From Nitrospira sp. (GTDB taxonomy: Bacteria > Nitrospirota > Nitrospiria > Nitrospirales > Nitrospiraceae), in assembly GCA_030123605.1 (NCBI GenBank), contig CP126123.1, positions 4,059,237 to 4,123,236 on the forward strand: 64,000 nucleotides of DNA, given 5' to 3'. Each line of letters starts with the position of its first letter. The stretch's first letter is position 1. The position numbers and the translations under genes were made by a program. The notes beneath the pieces are model-generated. The model was given only the letters and a program-made list of their open reading frames with translations, searched no databases and had not been told where the DNA came from. Of this stretch, positions 32,552-43,200 are shown one piece after another.

Positions 32552-33175
32552 GTGAGCGTGAATCAGGCTCCGATTATCCAGAATGTTTCAAGTGTCTTGA
32601 TCGCCGGAGGGAAGAGCCGGCGCATGGGGCGAGACAAGCGTTTCCTGAAAGTAGCGGGGCAGAGCATCTTTGAGCGTACGCTCAAAGTATTACGAGCGAT
32701 ATTTGCGGAGACCATCGTCGTGCTGGCAGAGCCTATAGCCGCTCTCGATGTATGCGGATGCCGGGTGGTCTATGATGTGATTCCGAATGCCGGTAGCCTG
32801 GGTGGGCTGTATACGGGACTGATGGCTTCATCGCAGCCGCGGGTATTCGCAGTGGCTTGCGATATGCCGTTTCTCAGTTCGGACGTAATTCGTTTTATAC
32901 TGTCGTTTGATGTGCAAGCCGATGTGGTCGTGGCTGAACTATCCGGCAGGTTCCAGGCCCTGCATGCCTTGTATTCCCGGCGTTGTGTCCCAGTTCTCAA
33001 GGAGATGGCGGAGCGGAAGGATATGAGAATCCAAAATCTGTTTCTCAATGAAGATCTGCGGATTTCCATATTGCGGGAGCGGGAGATAGCCACGATAGAT
33101 TCAGGATTCTGCTCTTTTCAGAACATCAATACGCCGGAAGACTTGGCCTCGGCCGAAGGAGCAATGCCTGGATAG
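32552..33175 (+). CDS. mobA: MobA, molybdenum cofactor guanylyltransferase
   Basis: The 207-residue protein (GTG start after GGAGGGAG) has the nucleotidyltransferase signature VLIAGGKSRRMGRDKRFL near the N-terminus. It is followed by NAGSLGGLYTGL and ACDMPFLSSDVI, which are typical of MobA. The enzyme transfers GMP from GTP to molybdopterin to give the guanine dinucleotide cofactor of DMSO-reductase-family enzymes, which include nitrite oxidoreductase. An upstream in-frame start at 32474 overlaps the terminator and is rejected. The C-terminus ends 2 nt before the next GTG, so the two are co-transcribed. Confidence 0.88.
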   Translation: MSVNQAPIIQNVSSVLIAGGKSRRMGRDKRFLKVAGQSIFERTLKVLRAIFAETIVVLAEPIAALDVCGCRVVYDVIPNAGSLGGLYTGLMASSQPRVFAVACDMPFLSSDVIRFILSFDVQADVVVAELSGRFQALHALYSRRCVPVLKEMAERKDMRIQNLFLNEDLRISILREREIATIDSGFCSFQNINTPEDLASAEGAMPG

Positions 33176-33177
33176 CC

Positions 33178-34212
33178 GTGACAAACAACGATGATCAGTC
33201 GATCGGCAGGCGCGGGGTACTTGTCATACATCCCGGAGCGGTGGGCGATGTGCTGTTGGCCCGTCCTGTTTTGCACCTGCTTCGCCGTCGATTCCCCTCT
33301 CATGAAATTGCACTTTTAGCCGGCCAGGCTGTGGGAATGTTATTGCGTGACGGCCGAGAGATCGATCGTATCTTTCCACTCGAATCTACTCATTTAACTG
33401 AGTTGTTTGCCGGGAGCCGAAACGTTCACCTGCAATTCAGCGCTTGGCTGGCTACCTGTGATTTCGCGGTTGGATGGCTGCAGGATACGGAGGGAGTCGT
33501 CGCAGATACGCTTCGTATTCTGGGTGTGGAGCATGTGTATGTGAAGTCACCTGCATCTCCTGATCTGTTGTCGGAACATCAGGCAGCTCGCTATCTTGAA
33601 GTGATTGAAGGACGGGTTGTCGGGATAACAGCCTGCAAGCCCCTCGCGCTCTCATCGACACTACTCGAGCGAGGAAGGCAGGTTCTTCAGCAGTTCGACC
33701 GTGGCCGTCAGGAACGACTTGTGGTCATTCATCCGGGGAGCGGCAGCGCCTATAAGTGCATGGAGGCTCTGCGCATTATACCGGTGATCGAATGGTTGCG
33801 CCAAGAAGGAACGACGCCCATGCTACTTGAAGGGCCGGCGGATCGCGAGCCGGTCGCTCAGGTAGTGGCGGCCATGACTGTCGGCCTGCCGGTCATTCGT
33901 GAGCGCGATCTTTCCGCTGTAGCTGCGTTGCTGTCCCATGCGGATCTCTATATCGGGAACGATTCAGGCATGACGCATCTTGCCGCCGCCTTGTCGGTTT
34001 CAACCATCGCTTGCTTCGGCCCCACCAGTCCTCGACGCTGGGCTCCGCTTGGACTCCGGTTGTCGATCCTGACCGGAGTGCCCTGCGGCTGCCCCACTCG
34101 GAACGATGTAGAGCGTTGTCAGGTGAGAGTCTGCCTTCACATTGCCGCTGAATGCATCATCGAGGCTTGCCGAACGCAATTGATGAAACAATCGACGACA
34201 CCTATCGCCTAG
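33178..34212 (+). CDS. Glycosyltransferase family 9 (heptosyltransferase-like)
   Basis: The 344-residue protein begins with GTG 2 nt after mobA. It has the GT-B architecture of ADP-heptose:LPS heptosyltransferases: VLVIHPGAVGDVLLARPVL at the N-terminus, LVVIHPGSGSAYK in the middle, and the nucleotide-sugar site YIGNDSGMTHLAAAL with CFGPTSPRRWAPLG. It probably adds a sugar to lipopolysaccharide or a related surface glycan. The acceptor is unknown. Co-occurrence with mobA seems to be chance linkage. Confidence 0.85.
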   Translation: MTNNDDQSIGRRGVLVIHPGAVGDVLLARPVLHLLRRRFPSHEIALLAGQAVGMLLRDGREIDRIFPLESTHLTELFAGSRNVHLQFSAWLATCDFAVGWLQDTEGVVADTLRILGVEHVYVKSPASPDLLSEHQAARYLEVIEGRVVGITACKPLALSSTLLERGRQVLQQFDRGRQERLVVIHPGSGSAYKCMEALRIIPVIEWLRQEGTTPMLLEGPADREPVAQVVAAMTVGLPVIRERDLSAVAALLSHADLYIGNDSGMTHLAAALSVSTIACFGPTSPRRWAPLGLRLSILTGVPCGCPTRNDVERCQVRVCLHIAAECIIEACRTQLMKQSTTPIA

Positions 34213-34296
34213 CTTGCGAGCTTGTCTCTCGCACTATGGTGTGTTAGATTGCCGGATTGATTTTCGCTGTTTCCACGCAGACTTAGAGAGATTTCT

Positions 34297-36051
34297 GTGA
34301 CTCAAGGTGTGGTGCAAGACAGAGTCAGTGCAGCGTTGGTCGGTGCGCTTCGTATGGCGCAACAGCGGGGGCTTCTCACGATCGAGCAGATGCCTGTCGT
34401 GAACCTCGATACCCCGAAGCGGCCGGAGTGGGGCGATGTTGCTTCTACCGTCGCCATGTCGCTATCTGCCTCGGAGCGGCGGCCGCCCTTTGAAATTGCC
34501 CAGATCATCGTCGACCACATCGAACAGCGCGAGTCGCTTTTCGAGCGTGTCGAAATCGCACGGCCGGGGTTCCTTAACCTTACGGTCAAGCGGCAGCTGT
34601 GGTTGGAAGTCCTGTGTGAAATCCAGGCCCAGGGCGCACGTTACGGGCACAGTCAGGTAGGGAGGGGGCGTCGAGCCTTGGTGGAATATGTCAGTGCGAA
34701 TCCGACCGGCCCGTTACACGTCGGGCATGGACGTGGAGCAGCCGTGGGGCAAGCGCTCGTTCGTCTCTTGAGGGCGAGCGGTCATGAGGTGGTCAGCGAA
34801 TATTACATCAATGATGCCGGCAGACAAATGAAGCTGCTCGGTGTGTCCGTCCTGGCACGGTATCTGGAGTCTTGCGGGAAGACCGTATCCTTTCCGGAAG
34901 ACGGCTATCAAGGCGAGTACATTCGCGCGGTCGCGGCGCACGTGAAGGCGGAACAGGGAGAGGCCCTGCTTTCGCTTCCCCCCGATGAGGCAGAGCAGCG
35001 TAGCAAGGAGTTCGCCTACCGGGAATTGCTGACACTGATCAAGCGGGACTTGGAAACCTTCGGCATTGTCTTCGAGTCCTGGTTCAGCGAAGTTTCGCTG
35101 CTGTCGTCCGGCACCGTGGAGCAGGTGTTGGGCGAGCTCAAGGTCCGGGATCTCTTGTTCGAACAGGATGGAGCGCAATGGTTCCGTTCGTCGGCATTCG
35201 GTGATGAAAAAGACCGCGTCGTCCGCAAACAGGAGGGAGACTATACCTATCTTGCCTCCGACATCGCCTACCACCGCGACAAGTTACGGCGCGGCTACGA
35301 CCTGTTGGTCGATGTGTGGGGCGCCGATCACCATGGCTACATTCCAAGGATGGAGGCGGTCGTCCAAGCCTACGGTTATCCCAAGGAGCGGTTGAAAGTC
35401 GTCCTCGTGCAAATGGTCAACCTCCTGCGCGGAGGTAAGAAGGTCGAGATGTCCAAGCGAGCCGGAGAGTTCATCACCCTCCGGGAGGTCATGGACGAGG
35501 TCGGTGCGGATGCCGCGAAGTTTTTCTTTCTCGTGCGTGACTCCAGCACGCATCTGGATTTCGACCTGGAGTTGGCCAAGCAGCAATCGCAGGAAAACCC
35601 CGTTTACTACGTGCAATATGCGCATGCGCGGATCGCGAGTCTGCGGCGCGTGGCGGCAACGCGCGGCATCGACTGTCCTCTCCCTAGTCAGGCCGACCTC
35701 GGCCTGTTGCAGGACCCCGACGAACTCGCGCTCATTCGAAAACTGTCGGCCTTTCCGGTGGTGTTACAGTCGAGTGCCATGGAACTTGAGCCGCATCGCA
35801 TGGCCTATTACCTCCGTGAACTGGCCGGCATGCTACATCCCTTTTATAACAAGCATCGCATTCTCCCTGTGGCGTCGGACAACGACGCGAATGTCTCGCC
35901 GTCGAGCGATTCGTCGGTCTCCGCCGGCCGACCGCAAGAGGTGTTGCCGCCGGGGACGACGGGCGCACGGTTGGCATTGATGTGGAGCGTGCAGCAGGTG
36001 GTTCGCAACGGGTTGAACCTGTTGGGCGTCACGGCCCCGGAGCAGATGTAG
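34297..36051 (+). CDS. argS: Arginyl-tRNA synthetase
   Basis: The 584-residue class Ia synthetase starts with GTG. It has the N-terminal Add1-like region (RPPFEIAQIIVDHIEQRE), the HIGH motif as PTGPLHVGHGRGA, the conserved YINDAGRQM, and the KMSKS-equivalent KVEMSKRAGEFITL. The C-terminal anticodon-binding DALR domain includes YVQYAHARIASLRR and AYYLRELAGMLHPFYNKHRI. It charges tRNA-Arg with arginine. Length is normal and nothing is missing. Confidence 0.97.
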   Translation: MTQGVVQDRVSAALVGALRMAQQRGLLTIEQMPVVNLDTPKRPEWGDVASTVAMSLSASERRPPFEIAQIIVDHIEQRESLFERVEIARPGFLNLTVKRQLWLEVLCEIQAQGARYGHSQVGRGRRALVEYVSANPTGPLHVGHGRGAAVGQALVRLLRASGHEVVSEYYINDAGRQMKLLGVSVLARYLESCGKTVSFPEDGYQGEYIRAVAAHVKAEQGEALLSLPPDEAEQRSKEFAYRELLTLIKRDLETFGIVFESWFSEVSLLSSGTVEQVLGELKVRDLLFEQDGAQWFRSSAFGDEKDRVVRKQEGDYTYLASDIAYHRDKLRRGYDLLVDVWGADHHGYIPRMEAVVQAYGYPKERLKVVLVQMVNLLRGGKKVEMSKRAGEFITLREVMDEVGADAAKFFFLVRDSSTHLDFDLELAKQQSQENPVYYVQYAHARIASLRRVAATRGIDCPLPSQADLGLLQDPDELALIRKLSAFPVVLQSSAMELEPHRMAYYLRELAGMLHPFYNKHRILPVASDNDANVSPSSDSSVSAGRPQEVLPPGTTGARLALMWSVQQVVRNGLNLLGVTAPEQM

Positions 36052-36064
36052 GACTGCCGATCGA

Positions 36065-37222
36065 ATGTTGTCGTTCCGCATCACCCATGAAGAACCAGCC
36101 GGGCGCGCGCGCGTAGGAGTCCTCACCACGGGACGCGGTGAGATTGCCACGCCGGCCTTCATGCCGGTCGGATCGTTGGGCAATGTTCGAAGTGTCGACG
36201 GCGAGGAACTGCTCAAGATGGGCTACGGCCTGATCTTGAATAATGCCTATCACTTGTATCTGCGTCCCGGCCATAAAGTGGTGGAGGAACTGGGCGGTGT
36301 GCACGGGTTCACGGCTTGGCCCGGCGCCATTCTCACGGACAGCGGAGGATTTCAGGTTTTCAGCCTCGCCAAATTTTGCAAGGTCACGGACGAAGGGGTG
36401 ACCTTTCAATCGCATATCGACGGCTCGTCGCGGTTTATCAGCCCGGAGACGGCCATTGAAATTCAGGAGGCCCTGGGGGCGGACATCATCATGGCATTCG
36501 ACCATGTCGTCGCGCTGCCCTCTTCGCCGGAGCAGGTGCGTGAGGCCGCCGAACGGACGTCTCTGTGGGCACGTCGTTGTGCCGACAGCAAGCGACGGAC
36601 CGACCAATCGTTGTTCGGCATCGTCCAAGGCGGCCTGAATCCGGCATTGCGGGTGGAGTCGGCGCGCGACCTCCGATCGGTCGGGTTCGATGGGTATGCC
36701 GTCGGCGGGTTATCGGTGGGCGAGGACAAGGCCGACATGTATGCCATGTTGGACGTGACGGTGCCGGAGTTGCCGTCGGGCAAGCCGCGCTACCTGATGG
36801 GTGTGGGCATGCCGGAGGATCTTGTCGAAGGCGTGGCGCGCGGGATCGACCTGTTCGACTGTGTCGTGCCGTCACGCCATGGTCGCACGGGGTGGTTGTT
36901 CACCTCGTTCGGACGTGTCGTGATCAAACAAGCCCGCTATGCGCGGGATGAACAGCCCATTGATCCGGTCTGCCGCTGCCCCGTCTGCACGCGCTACACC
37001 AGGGCCTATCTGCACCATTTGTTCGACGTCAAGGAAATGTTGGGTGCGCGGCTCAACACGATTCACAATTTATGGTTTTTTATGCGGCTGATGGAAGAGA
37101 TCCGGAGCGCCGTTCAGGCCGGGACGTTTCAGGAGTTTCGCCGGGAGTTTCACCGGACCTACGTGCTTGATCGACCGGCCTCCGCCGGCCGGTCGGAGAT
37201 CGAGAACACCAATCTTTCCTAA
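36065..37222 (+). CDS. tgt: Queuine tRNA-ribosyltransferase (tRNA-guanine transglycosylase)
   Basis: The 385-residue protein has TILTDSGGFQVFSLAKF-type substrate residues (AILTDSGGFQVFS), GIVQGGLNPALRVESA and YAVGGLSVGE. The zinc site is CRCPVCTRYTRAYLHHLF, where three Cys and one His bind zinc. The enzyme replaces guanine-34 with preQ1 in tRNAs carrying GUN anticodons. It lies between argS and yajC; the tgt-yajC-secD-secF order is common in bacteria. Confidence 0.97.
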   Translation: MLSFRITHEEPAGRARVGVLTTGRGEIATPAFMPVGSLGNVRSVDGEELLKMGYGLILNNAYHLYLRPGHKVVEELGGVHGFTAWPGAILTDSGGFQVFSLAKFCKVTDEGVTFQSHIDGSSRFISPETAIEIQEALGADIIMAFDHVVALPSSPEQVREAAERTSLWARRCADSKRRTDQSLFGIVQGGLNPALRVESARDLRSVGFDGYAVGGLSVGEDKADMYAMLDVTVPELPSGKPRYLMGVGMPEDLVEGVARGIDLFDCVVPSRHGRTGWLFTSFGRVVIKQARYARDEQPIDPVCRCPVCTRYTRAYLHHLFDVKEMLGARLNTIHNLWFFMRLMEEIRSAVQAGTFQEFRREFHRTYVLDRPASAGRSEIENTNLS

Positions 37223-37245
37223 CGACGGAGCAGACGGGAGACATT

Positions 37246-37566
37246 ATGTGGGAATCGGTGGCATGGGCGCAGGGAACATCCGGGAGTGCGGGGGCAGGAG
37301 GCGGCCTCCTGTCGCTGGTGCCGTTCGTGCTGATCTTCGTCATTTTTTACTTCATGTTGATTCTGCCGCAGCAGAAGCGCCAGAAGCAGTTGAAAGCGAT
37401 GACGGAAGCCTTGAAGAAGGGGGATAAGGTGATCACGGCCTCCGGGATTTGGGGCACCATCACGAATATGGGGAAAGACACGGTGACGCTTCAAATTGCG
37501 GACAACACCAAAATCAAAATTCAGAAAGAGCATATCGCTCGACTGCGCGGTGATGAAGAAGATTGA
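37246..37566 (+). CDS. yajC: YajC, Sec translocase accessory protein
   Basis: The 106-residue protein has one transmembrane helix (LVPFVLIFVIFYFMLILP) followed by the typical QQKRQKQLKAMTEALKKGD and VITASGIWGTITNM. It binds SecDF-YidC at the inner membrane. Position directly before secD is the standard arrangement. Confidence 0.95.
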   Translation: MWESVAWAQGTSGSAGAGGGLLSLVPFVLIFVIFYFMLILPQQKRQKQLKAMTEALKKGDKVITASGIWGTITNMGKDTVTLQIADNTKIKIQKEHIARLRGDEED

Positions 37567-37599
37567 CGCACGCGACGCGCGGGAAGGATTGGCGCACGT

Positions 37600-39249
37600 A
37601 TGAAAAAAGTCGGTGGACGGTTGTTGGCCTTGGTGGTGATGGTGGTCGCCTCGCTCACCTTTTTCTTGCCCTCCTATCAACCTCTCTACAAGGAACTGCC
37701 GCGATGGGTTCGGAGCCTGTTGCCGGATAAGGGGATTACCTTGGGGTTGGACCTGCAGGGCGGGATCCATTTGGTGTTGGAGGTCGAAGAAGAACGGGCG
37801 GTGGAGATTGCGGTGGAACGGACGGCGACGGGGCTTCAGGACCTGCTTGTCGAAAAGAAAATTCCCGCCGAGTCGGTCAAGCGTACCGGACCGTCGCAGA
37901 TCACGATCGGGTTTCAAAACGCCGAACTCAAGGCGCAGGTGCAGAAGCTGCTGGATGATTTCCCGACCTACCTGGCGGTGGAATCGGCCGGATCCGCCAA
38001 CAGCGTCGTGTGGGAGTTGCGGGAAGCGGAGATCAAGCGCATCAAGGATTCCGCCATCAACCAGGCGTTGGAGACCATCCGGAACCGGATCGATCAGTTC
38101 GGTGTGGCGGAGCCGCTGATTCAACGGCAGGGCTTGAAGCAGGTCGTGGTGCAGTTGCCCGGCATCAAGGACGCCAAGCTGGCGAAGGATCTCATCAAGC
38201 AGACCGCACTGCTCGAGTTCAAGCTGTTGGACGATGAGAACCAGCTCAAGCTGGATTTGCCGGGGAGGATCCAGAAGGGAAAAGAGCGGGAAGAAGCGTT
38301 GCTGAAACAGGTGGAAGGGAAAGTGCCGGAGGGCGACCAGATTCTCTTCGAGCGGATCGTGGACAAGGAAGGCGGCCAGGAATGGCTCGTGCCCTACCTG
38401 GTCAAGAAGCGGGTCATGCTGGCGGGCGATGTGTTGAGCGACGCGCGTGTCTCCATCGGCCAATTCAACGAACCCTATGTGTCGGTCACCTTCGATGCGA
38501 AGGGAGCGCGGGAGTTCGACCGGATCACGGGAGAGAACGTCAAGAAGCGCATGGCAATCGTGCTCGACAACAACATCTATTCGGCGCCGGTCATCCAGGA
38601 GCGCATCAGCGGGGGGCGGGCTCAGATCACCGGAACCTTCTCGATGGAGGAGGCGAATAACCTGGCGATCGTGCTCCGGGCCGGTGCCTTGCCGGCGCCG
38701 CTCAAGATCATTCAGGACCTCACGGTCGGGCCGTCGCTCGGACGAGATTCGATCGAAAAAGGCGTGAAGGCGACACTCTTCGCGGGGCTCCTGGTGATCA
38801 TCTTCATGGCGACCTATTACCGGTTGTCAGGTGTGATCGCGAATTTCGCGTTGATGCTGAACCTCATCTGTTTGATCGGTTCCCTGGCGGCCTTGAACGC
38901 CACACTCACCCTGCCCGGCATTGCCGGCATCATTTTGACGATCGGCATGGGCGTGGACTCGAACGTCCTGATTTTCGAACGCATTCGCGAAGAGTTGCGG
39001 CAGGGCAAGCCGGTTCGGCCGGCGATCGATGCGGGATACGACAAGGCCTTGCTGACCATCGTGGACTCGCATGTCACGACGTTGATCACCGGGTTTGCGT
39101 TGTTTCTGTTCGGCACAGGCCCGATCAAGGGATTTGCCGTCACGCTGTGCCTGGGCATTGCGATCAACCTCTTTACGGCGCTGGTCGGAACCAAGGTCGT
39201 GTTCGATGTGTTGAATCAGCGCAGGAAAATTGAGCAGCTCAGTATTTAG
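37600..39249 (+). CDS. secD: SecD, protein-export membrane subunit
   Basis: The 549-residue protein has an N-terminal helix, then LGLDLQGGIHLVLEV, a large periplasmic P1 domain, and a C-terminal block of helices with the conserved motifs LPAPLKIIQDLTVGPSLG and TIGMGVDSNVLIFERIREE. With SecF it uses the proton gradient to pull preproteins out of the Sec channel. Spacing to secF is 12 nt. Confidence 0.97.
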   Translation: MKKVGGRLLALVVMVVASLTFFLPSYQPLYKELPRWVRSLLPDKGITLGLDLQGGIHLVLEVEEERAVEIAVERTATGLQDLLVEKKIPAESVKRTGPSQITIGFQNAELKAQVQKLLDDFPTYLAVESAGSANSVVWELREAEIKRIKDSAINQALETIRNRIDQFGVAEPLIQRQGLKQVVVQLPGIKDAKLAKDLIKQTALLEFKLLDDENQLKLDLPGRIQKGKEREEALLKQVEGKVPEGDQILFERIVDKEGGQEWLVPYLVKKRVMLAGDVLSDARVSIGQFNEPYVSVTFDAKGAREFDRITGENVKKRMAIVLDNNIYSAPVIQERISGGRAQITGTFSMEEANNLAIVLRAGALPAPLKIIQDLTVGPSLGRDSIEKGVKATLFAGLLVIIFMATYYRLSGVIANFALMLNLICLIGSLAALNATLTLPGIAGIILTIGMGVDSNVLIFERIREELRQGKPVRPAIDAGYDKALLTIVDSHVTTLITGFALFLFGTGPIKGFAVTLCLGIAINLFTALVGTKVVFDVLNQRRKIEQLSI

Positions 39250-39261
39250 GGAGGAGCCGGC

Positions 39262-40179
39262 ATGTTCGAGATTTTGGGGAAGACGAATATCGATTTCATG
39301 GGGAAACGATCCATCACGTTTGCGGTCTCCGGCTTCCTCGCCTTTCTGGGGATCATCGCGGTGCTTCAAATCGCCCGCGGCGCGGCGAATTTAGGAATCG
39401 ATTTTGCTGGCGGCACGGCGGTGCAGTTAAAGTTCGAGCAGGCGATCCGGATCGATGAAGCCAGGCGGGCTTTGGAAACCAACGGCCTGGGGTCGGCTGA
39501 GTTGCAGGAATTTACGCAGGACAACAAATTGCTGATCCGAGTGAAAGCCTCGACGACGATCGAAGAGAAGGTCGCGGAACGGGTGATGGCGGTGTTCAGC
39601 AAGGAGTTTCCCGGCAATAAGTTCGTGGTCGATTCCAGCATGGAAATCGGACCGACCATCGGAAAGAAGCTCCAGGAAGACGCGATGATCGCGGTTCTGA
39701 TTTCATTCGTGGGAATCGTGACCTATATCGCCGTACGATTCGAGCTGCGTTTCGGCGTGGCGGCGGCTCTGGCCACGTTCCATGACGTGTTGGCGGTGCT
39801 GGGGGTATTCTATATCTTGGACAAGGAGATTACCCTGTTGGTGGTGACGGCCTTGCTGACCCTGGCGGGGTATTCATTGACGGATACGGTGGTGGTGTTC
39901 GATCGTATCCGCGAGAATCTGCGGACGCGTCGGCGGGAAGATGAGGAAATGATCATCAACCAGGCCATCAACCAGGTGTTGAGCCGCACCATCGTCACCA
40001 GCTTGACCGTCGTCATCGTGCTCATCCCGTTGGTGCTCGCGGGCGCCGAAGTGTTGCATGATTTCTCGTTGGCCTTGCTCGGTGGCGTCATGTTCGGGAC
40101 CTATTCATCCGTGTTTGTGGCGAGCCCGCTGTTGCTGCTGTGGCCCGGCAGCGCCGGGAGTCTCATGAAGCGCCGCTAG
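39262..40179 (+). CDS. secF: SecF, protein-export membrane subunit
   Basis: The 305-residue protein has six transmembrane helices, the N-terminal NLGIDFAGGTAVQLKF and the C-terminal AGYSLTDTVVVFDRIREN, both hallmarks of SecF. It forms a complex with SecD. GGGAGGAG precedes the ATG. The next ORF (histidine kinase) begins about 35 nt downstream. Confidence 0.97.
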   Translation: MFEILGKTNIDFMGKRSITFAVSGFLAFLGIIAVLQIARGAANLGIDFAGGTAVQLKFEQAIRIDEARRALETNGLGSAELQEFTQDNKLLIRVKASTTIEEKVAERVMAVFSKEFPGNKFVVDSSMEIGPTIGKKLQEDAMIAVLISFVGIVTYIAVRFELRFGVAAALATFHDVLAVLGVFYILDKEITLLVVTALLTLAGYSLTDTVVVFDRIRENLRTRRREDEEMIINQAINQVLSRTIVTSLTVVIVLIPLVLAGAEVLHDFSLALLGGVMFGTYSSVFVASPLLLLWPGSAGSLMKRR

Positions 40180-40214
40180 GCGCCGGCTCATCGGAGCCGG
40201 TGGCGGGGCTCTGC

Positions 40215-43200
40215 ATGATGTCGTGCGAGGGCCGTTTGTCGGGACAAGCCGCACCCATGCTGTTCTGGAGCCGGTCCCACAGTCTCCAGCGGAAGATCAT
40301 CACGGCCATCGTGATGGTCGGTCTCCTGCCGTTGTGTCTGTCGCTCGTCCTGACCTACATCGAAGAACGTCGGGCTCTGCGCGAGACGATCGGCGCCAAT
40401 TTCAAAGAAGTGGCCGTGGAAGCCGCCCGCCGGATCGAGATGCAGGTCACGCGCGGCATGAACGAGGCGCAACAGCTGGCCTCCACACCCTTCCTCCGCA
40501 CGTCCGTGACGGAGTCCAACCGCTCCTACCTGGATAAGGACGAGAAGACCATCCAGTCCATGATCAAGGCCTGGCAGCAGCGATGGCGGCAGCGGGACAA
40601 GCAAAACGAATTTCCGCTGTTCATCAACCGGATCGTGACCAATTATCTGATCCGATGGCACGACATCCGGAAAGCCGATTATGTCGGGATTTTCGTGACG
40701 GACAACCGCGGCGCGCTCGTGGTGAGTTCCATTCCGCAAGTCGAGTATTACTACGGGAAAACGACCTGGTGGCAGGCGATGGTGACGCGCGGAGCAGGCA
40801 AGGTCTTCGTCAGCGACATTTTTTTCGATCCCGCCTTCGGTACCCATGTCGTCACCATGTCGGCGCCGATCATCGACGATGAACAGCACACGACGATCGG
40901 CGCAGTGACGGTCCTTTTGCGCCGGGACACGCTGTTCCATTCCATTTCGGAAGTCACCGTGGGGCAGACGGGACATGCGATGTTATTCAATTCGGACGGT
41001 GTTCCGTTGGTCTGTCCCATCCTGTCGCCGGAAGAACATACGGTGAAGCCGGAGCTGGTGAGCGCCATCAGCGCCAGCCTTGCCGGCTGGATCACGGCCG
41101 CGAACGATTCGCATGGCGGACAGAACTCGATCGTGGGATTCGCCCCGGTGCGTCTCGGCGACAATCTGACCCCGGACAGTCTTGGCGGCAAGCGATGGGT
41201 TACCTTTGTGCGGCAGGATCCGGAAGAGTCCTATGCGCCCTTGTCGCGCTTGGTGTGGCAGGTGACCGTGTATGGGTTGGGAGTATTCGGTGTGCTGCTA
41301 CTCACGGGTCTGACCGTCGCGCGGCGGATCGCCCGCCCGATCGGATTGCTGCACGAGGGGGTCCAGAGAATCGGCAGCGGGCGGTTGGATCAGCAACTCG
41401 ATCTCAAGACCGGCGATGAAATCGAGCAACTGGCCGAGGCCTTCAACAAGATGGCCTCCAACCTGCGCGTCTCATTCGAACAGATCGAGCACCGGATGGA
41501 GGATGTTCGCCGATTGGAGGCTCGGTATCGCGATCTCATCGAACATTCACCGGAAATGATCTATCAACTGAACAAGGCCGGCCAGTTCGTTCATGTGAAC
41601 AAGACCGGCCTGGATAAGCTCGGGTACCAGCTGGAGGAAATGCTGCAGATGCGTCTCTGGGACCTGGTGCCCAAAGGGCGCGAAACGGAGGTGTTGGCCT
41701 ATCTGGAGCGGTTGGTATCACAGGGGCGCAGCACGATCGAAACGGTGTTCGTGGCGGCGGACGGCCATCCGATCGACGTGGAGATCCACGCGACGGCGCT
41801 TTTCGAGAGCGGCGGAGGGCTGGTCCATTCCCGCGCATTTGTCCGCGACGTGACGGAACGACGCCTGCTGGAGGAACAAATCCATCGCTACACGACCCAA
41901 CTCGAACAGGCGGTCAACGACCGCACGCAGCAACTGGTCGCCTCGCAGGAGCGCTATAAGGCACTGTTCGATCTGGTCGCGGATTCCGTCTTCATGGTAG
42001 GAGAAGATGGGGTGATCGTGGCGGTCAATAAACGGGAAGAACAGGCGTTGGGTTACTCGGAACAGCAGGTGGTGGGAAGCAGTGTCCTCGATGTAGTCCA
42101 GCCGATCCACCACGTCGAGATGAAAACGTTGTTGGCGAAGATTCGTGCCGGTGAGCGCCAGGTGCCGACCCAGGAGATCACCGTGCTCGATGCCGCCGGT
42201 AAGGAGACGCCGGTGGAGATGGATCTGATCCTGGTGCGTGGCAGCGACCATACCTGGGTGATGGTCCAGCTCCGCGACATCACTGATCGAAAACGCCTTG
42301 AACGGCAGATGCATACGTACCAACAGGAATTGGAGGCACAGGTCACCGAGCGGACCCGCGAGATCGAGGAAACCAAGCAGTACCTCCAAAACCTGCTGGA
42401 AAATGCCAATGATGTCATCTATACCCTCGACAGCGACCAGTGTTTTACCTATGTCAACAGCAAGATCACGGCCTGGGGTTACGAAAAGGAAGATTTGCTG
42501 GGACGGCCCTATTTGGCCCTGCTGTCGAAACGGCATCGGGGCCGCCGCTTGAAATCGACCCTGGATATCGGCGTCAAACAGGTCTATGAGGTCGAAGTGT
42601 TGACCAAATCGGGCGAGGCCCGTCTCGCTATGGTGAGCGTCTCGCCCCTCCACGGCGTGGAGGGGGAGATCTTGGGTGTGCTCGGTATCGCGCGCGACAT
42701 GACCGACACCAAGAAACTGGAGCAGCAAATCAGAAATTCGGAAAAGCTGGCGTCGGTGGGAAAACTGGCCGCAGGGGTGGCGCATGAGATCAACAATCCC
42801 CTGGGCGGCATTCTGAACTGTCTGTACAACCTGCGGAAAGGGACCCTCTCGCCCTCAAGACAAGAGGAGTATCTGGCCTCGATGGAAGACGGATTGCGGC
42901 GGGTGCAGAAGATCGTGAGGCAACTCCTCGACTTTTCCCAGCAACACAATCCGGAATTGGCGCTGGCCGACATCAATCAGGTCATCAACCGGGTCTTACT
43001 GTTGACGGAGCACCTGTTCGTGGCTCATGGAGTACGGCTGGAAACGGCGTTGGCCGGTGATCTGCCCGACATCATGATCGACCGCCACATGATGGAGCAG
43101 GTATTGATGAACCTCATCTTGAATGCGGTTCAGGCGATGCGGACCGGAGGAGTGCTGACTATTCGTACCGCGGTGGACGGATCCAATTGTCTGGTTCACA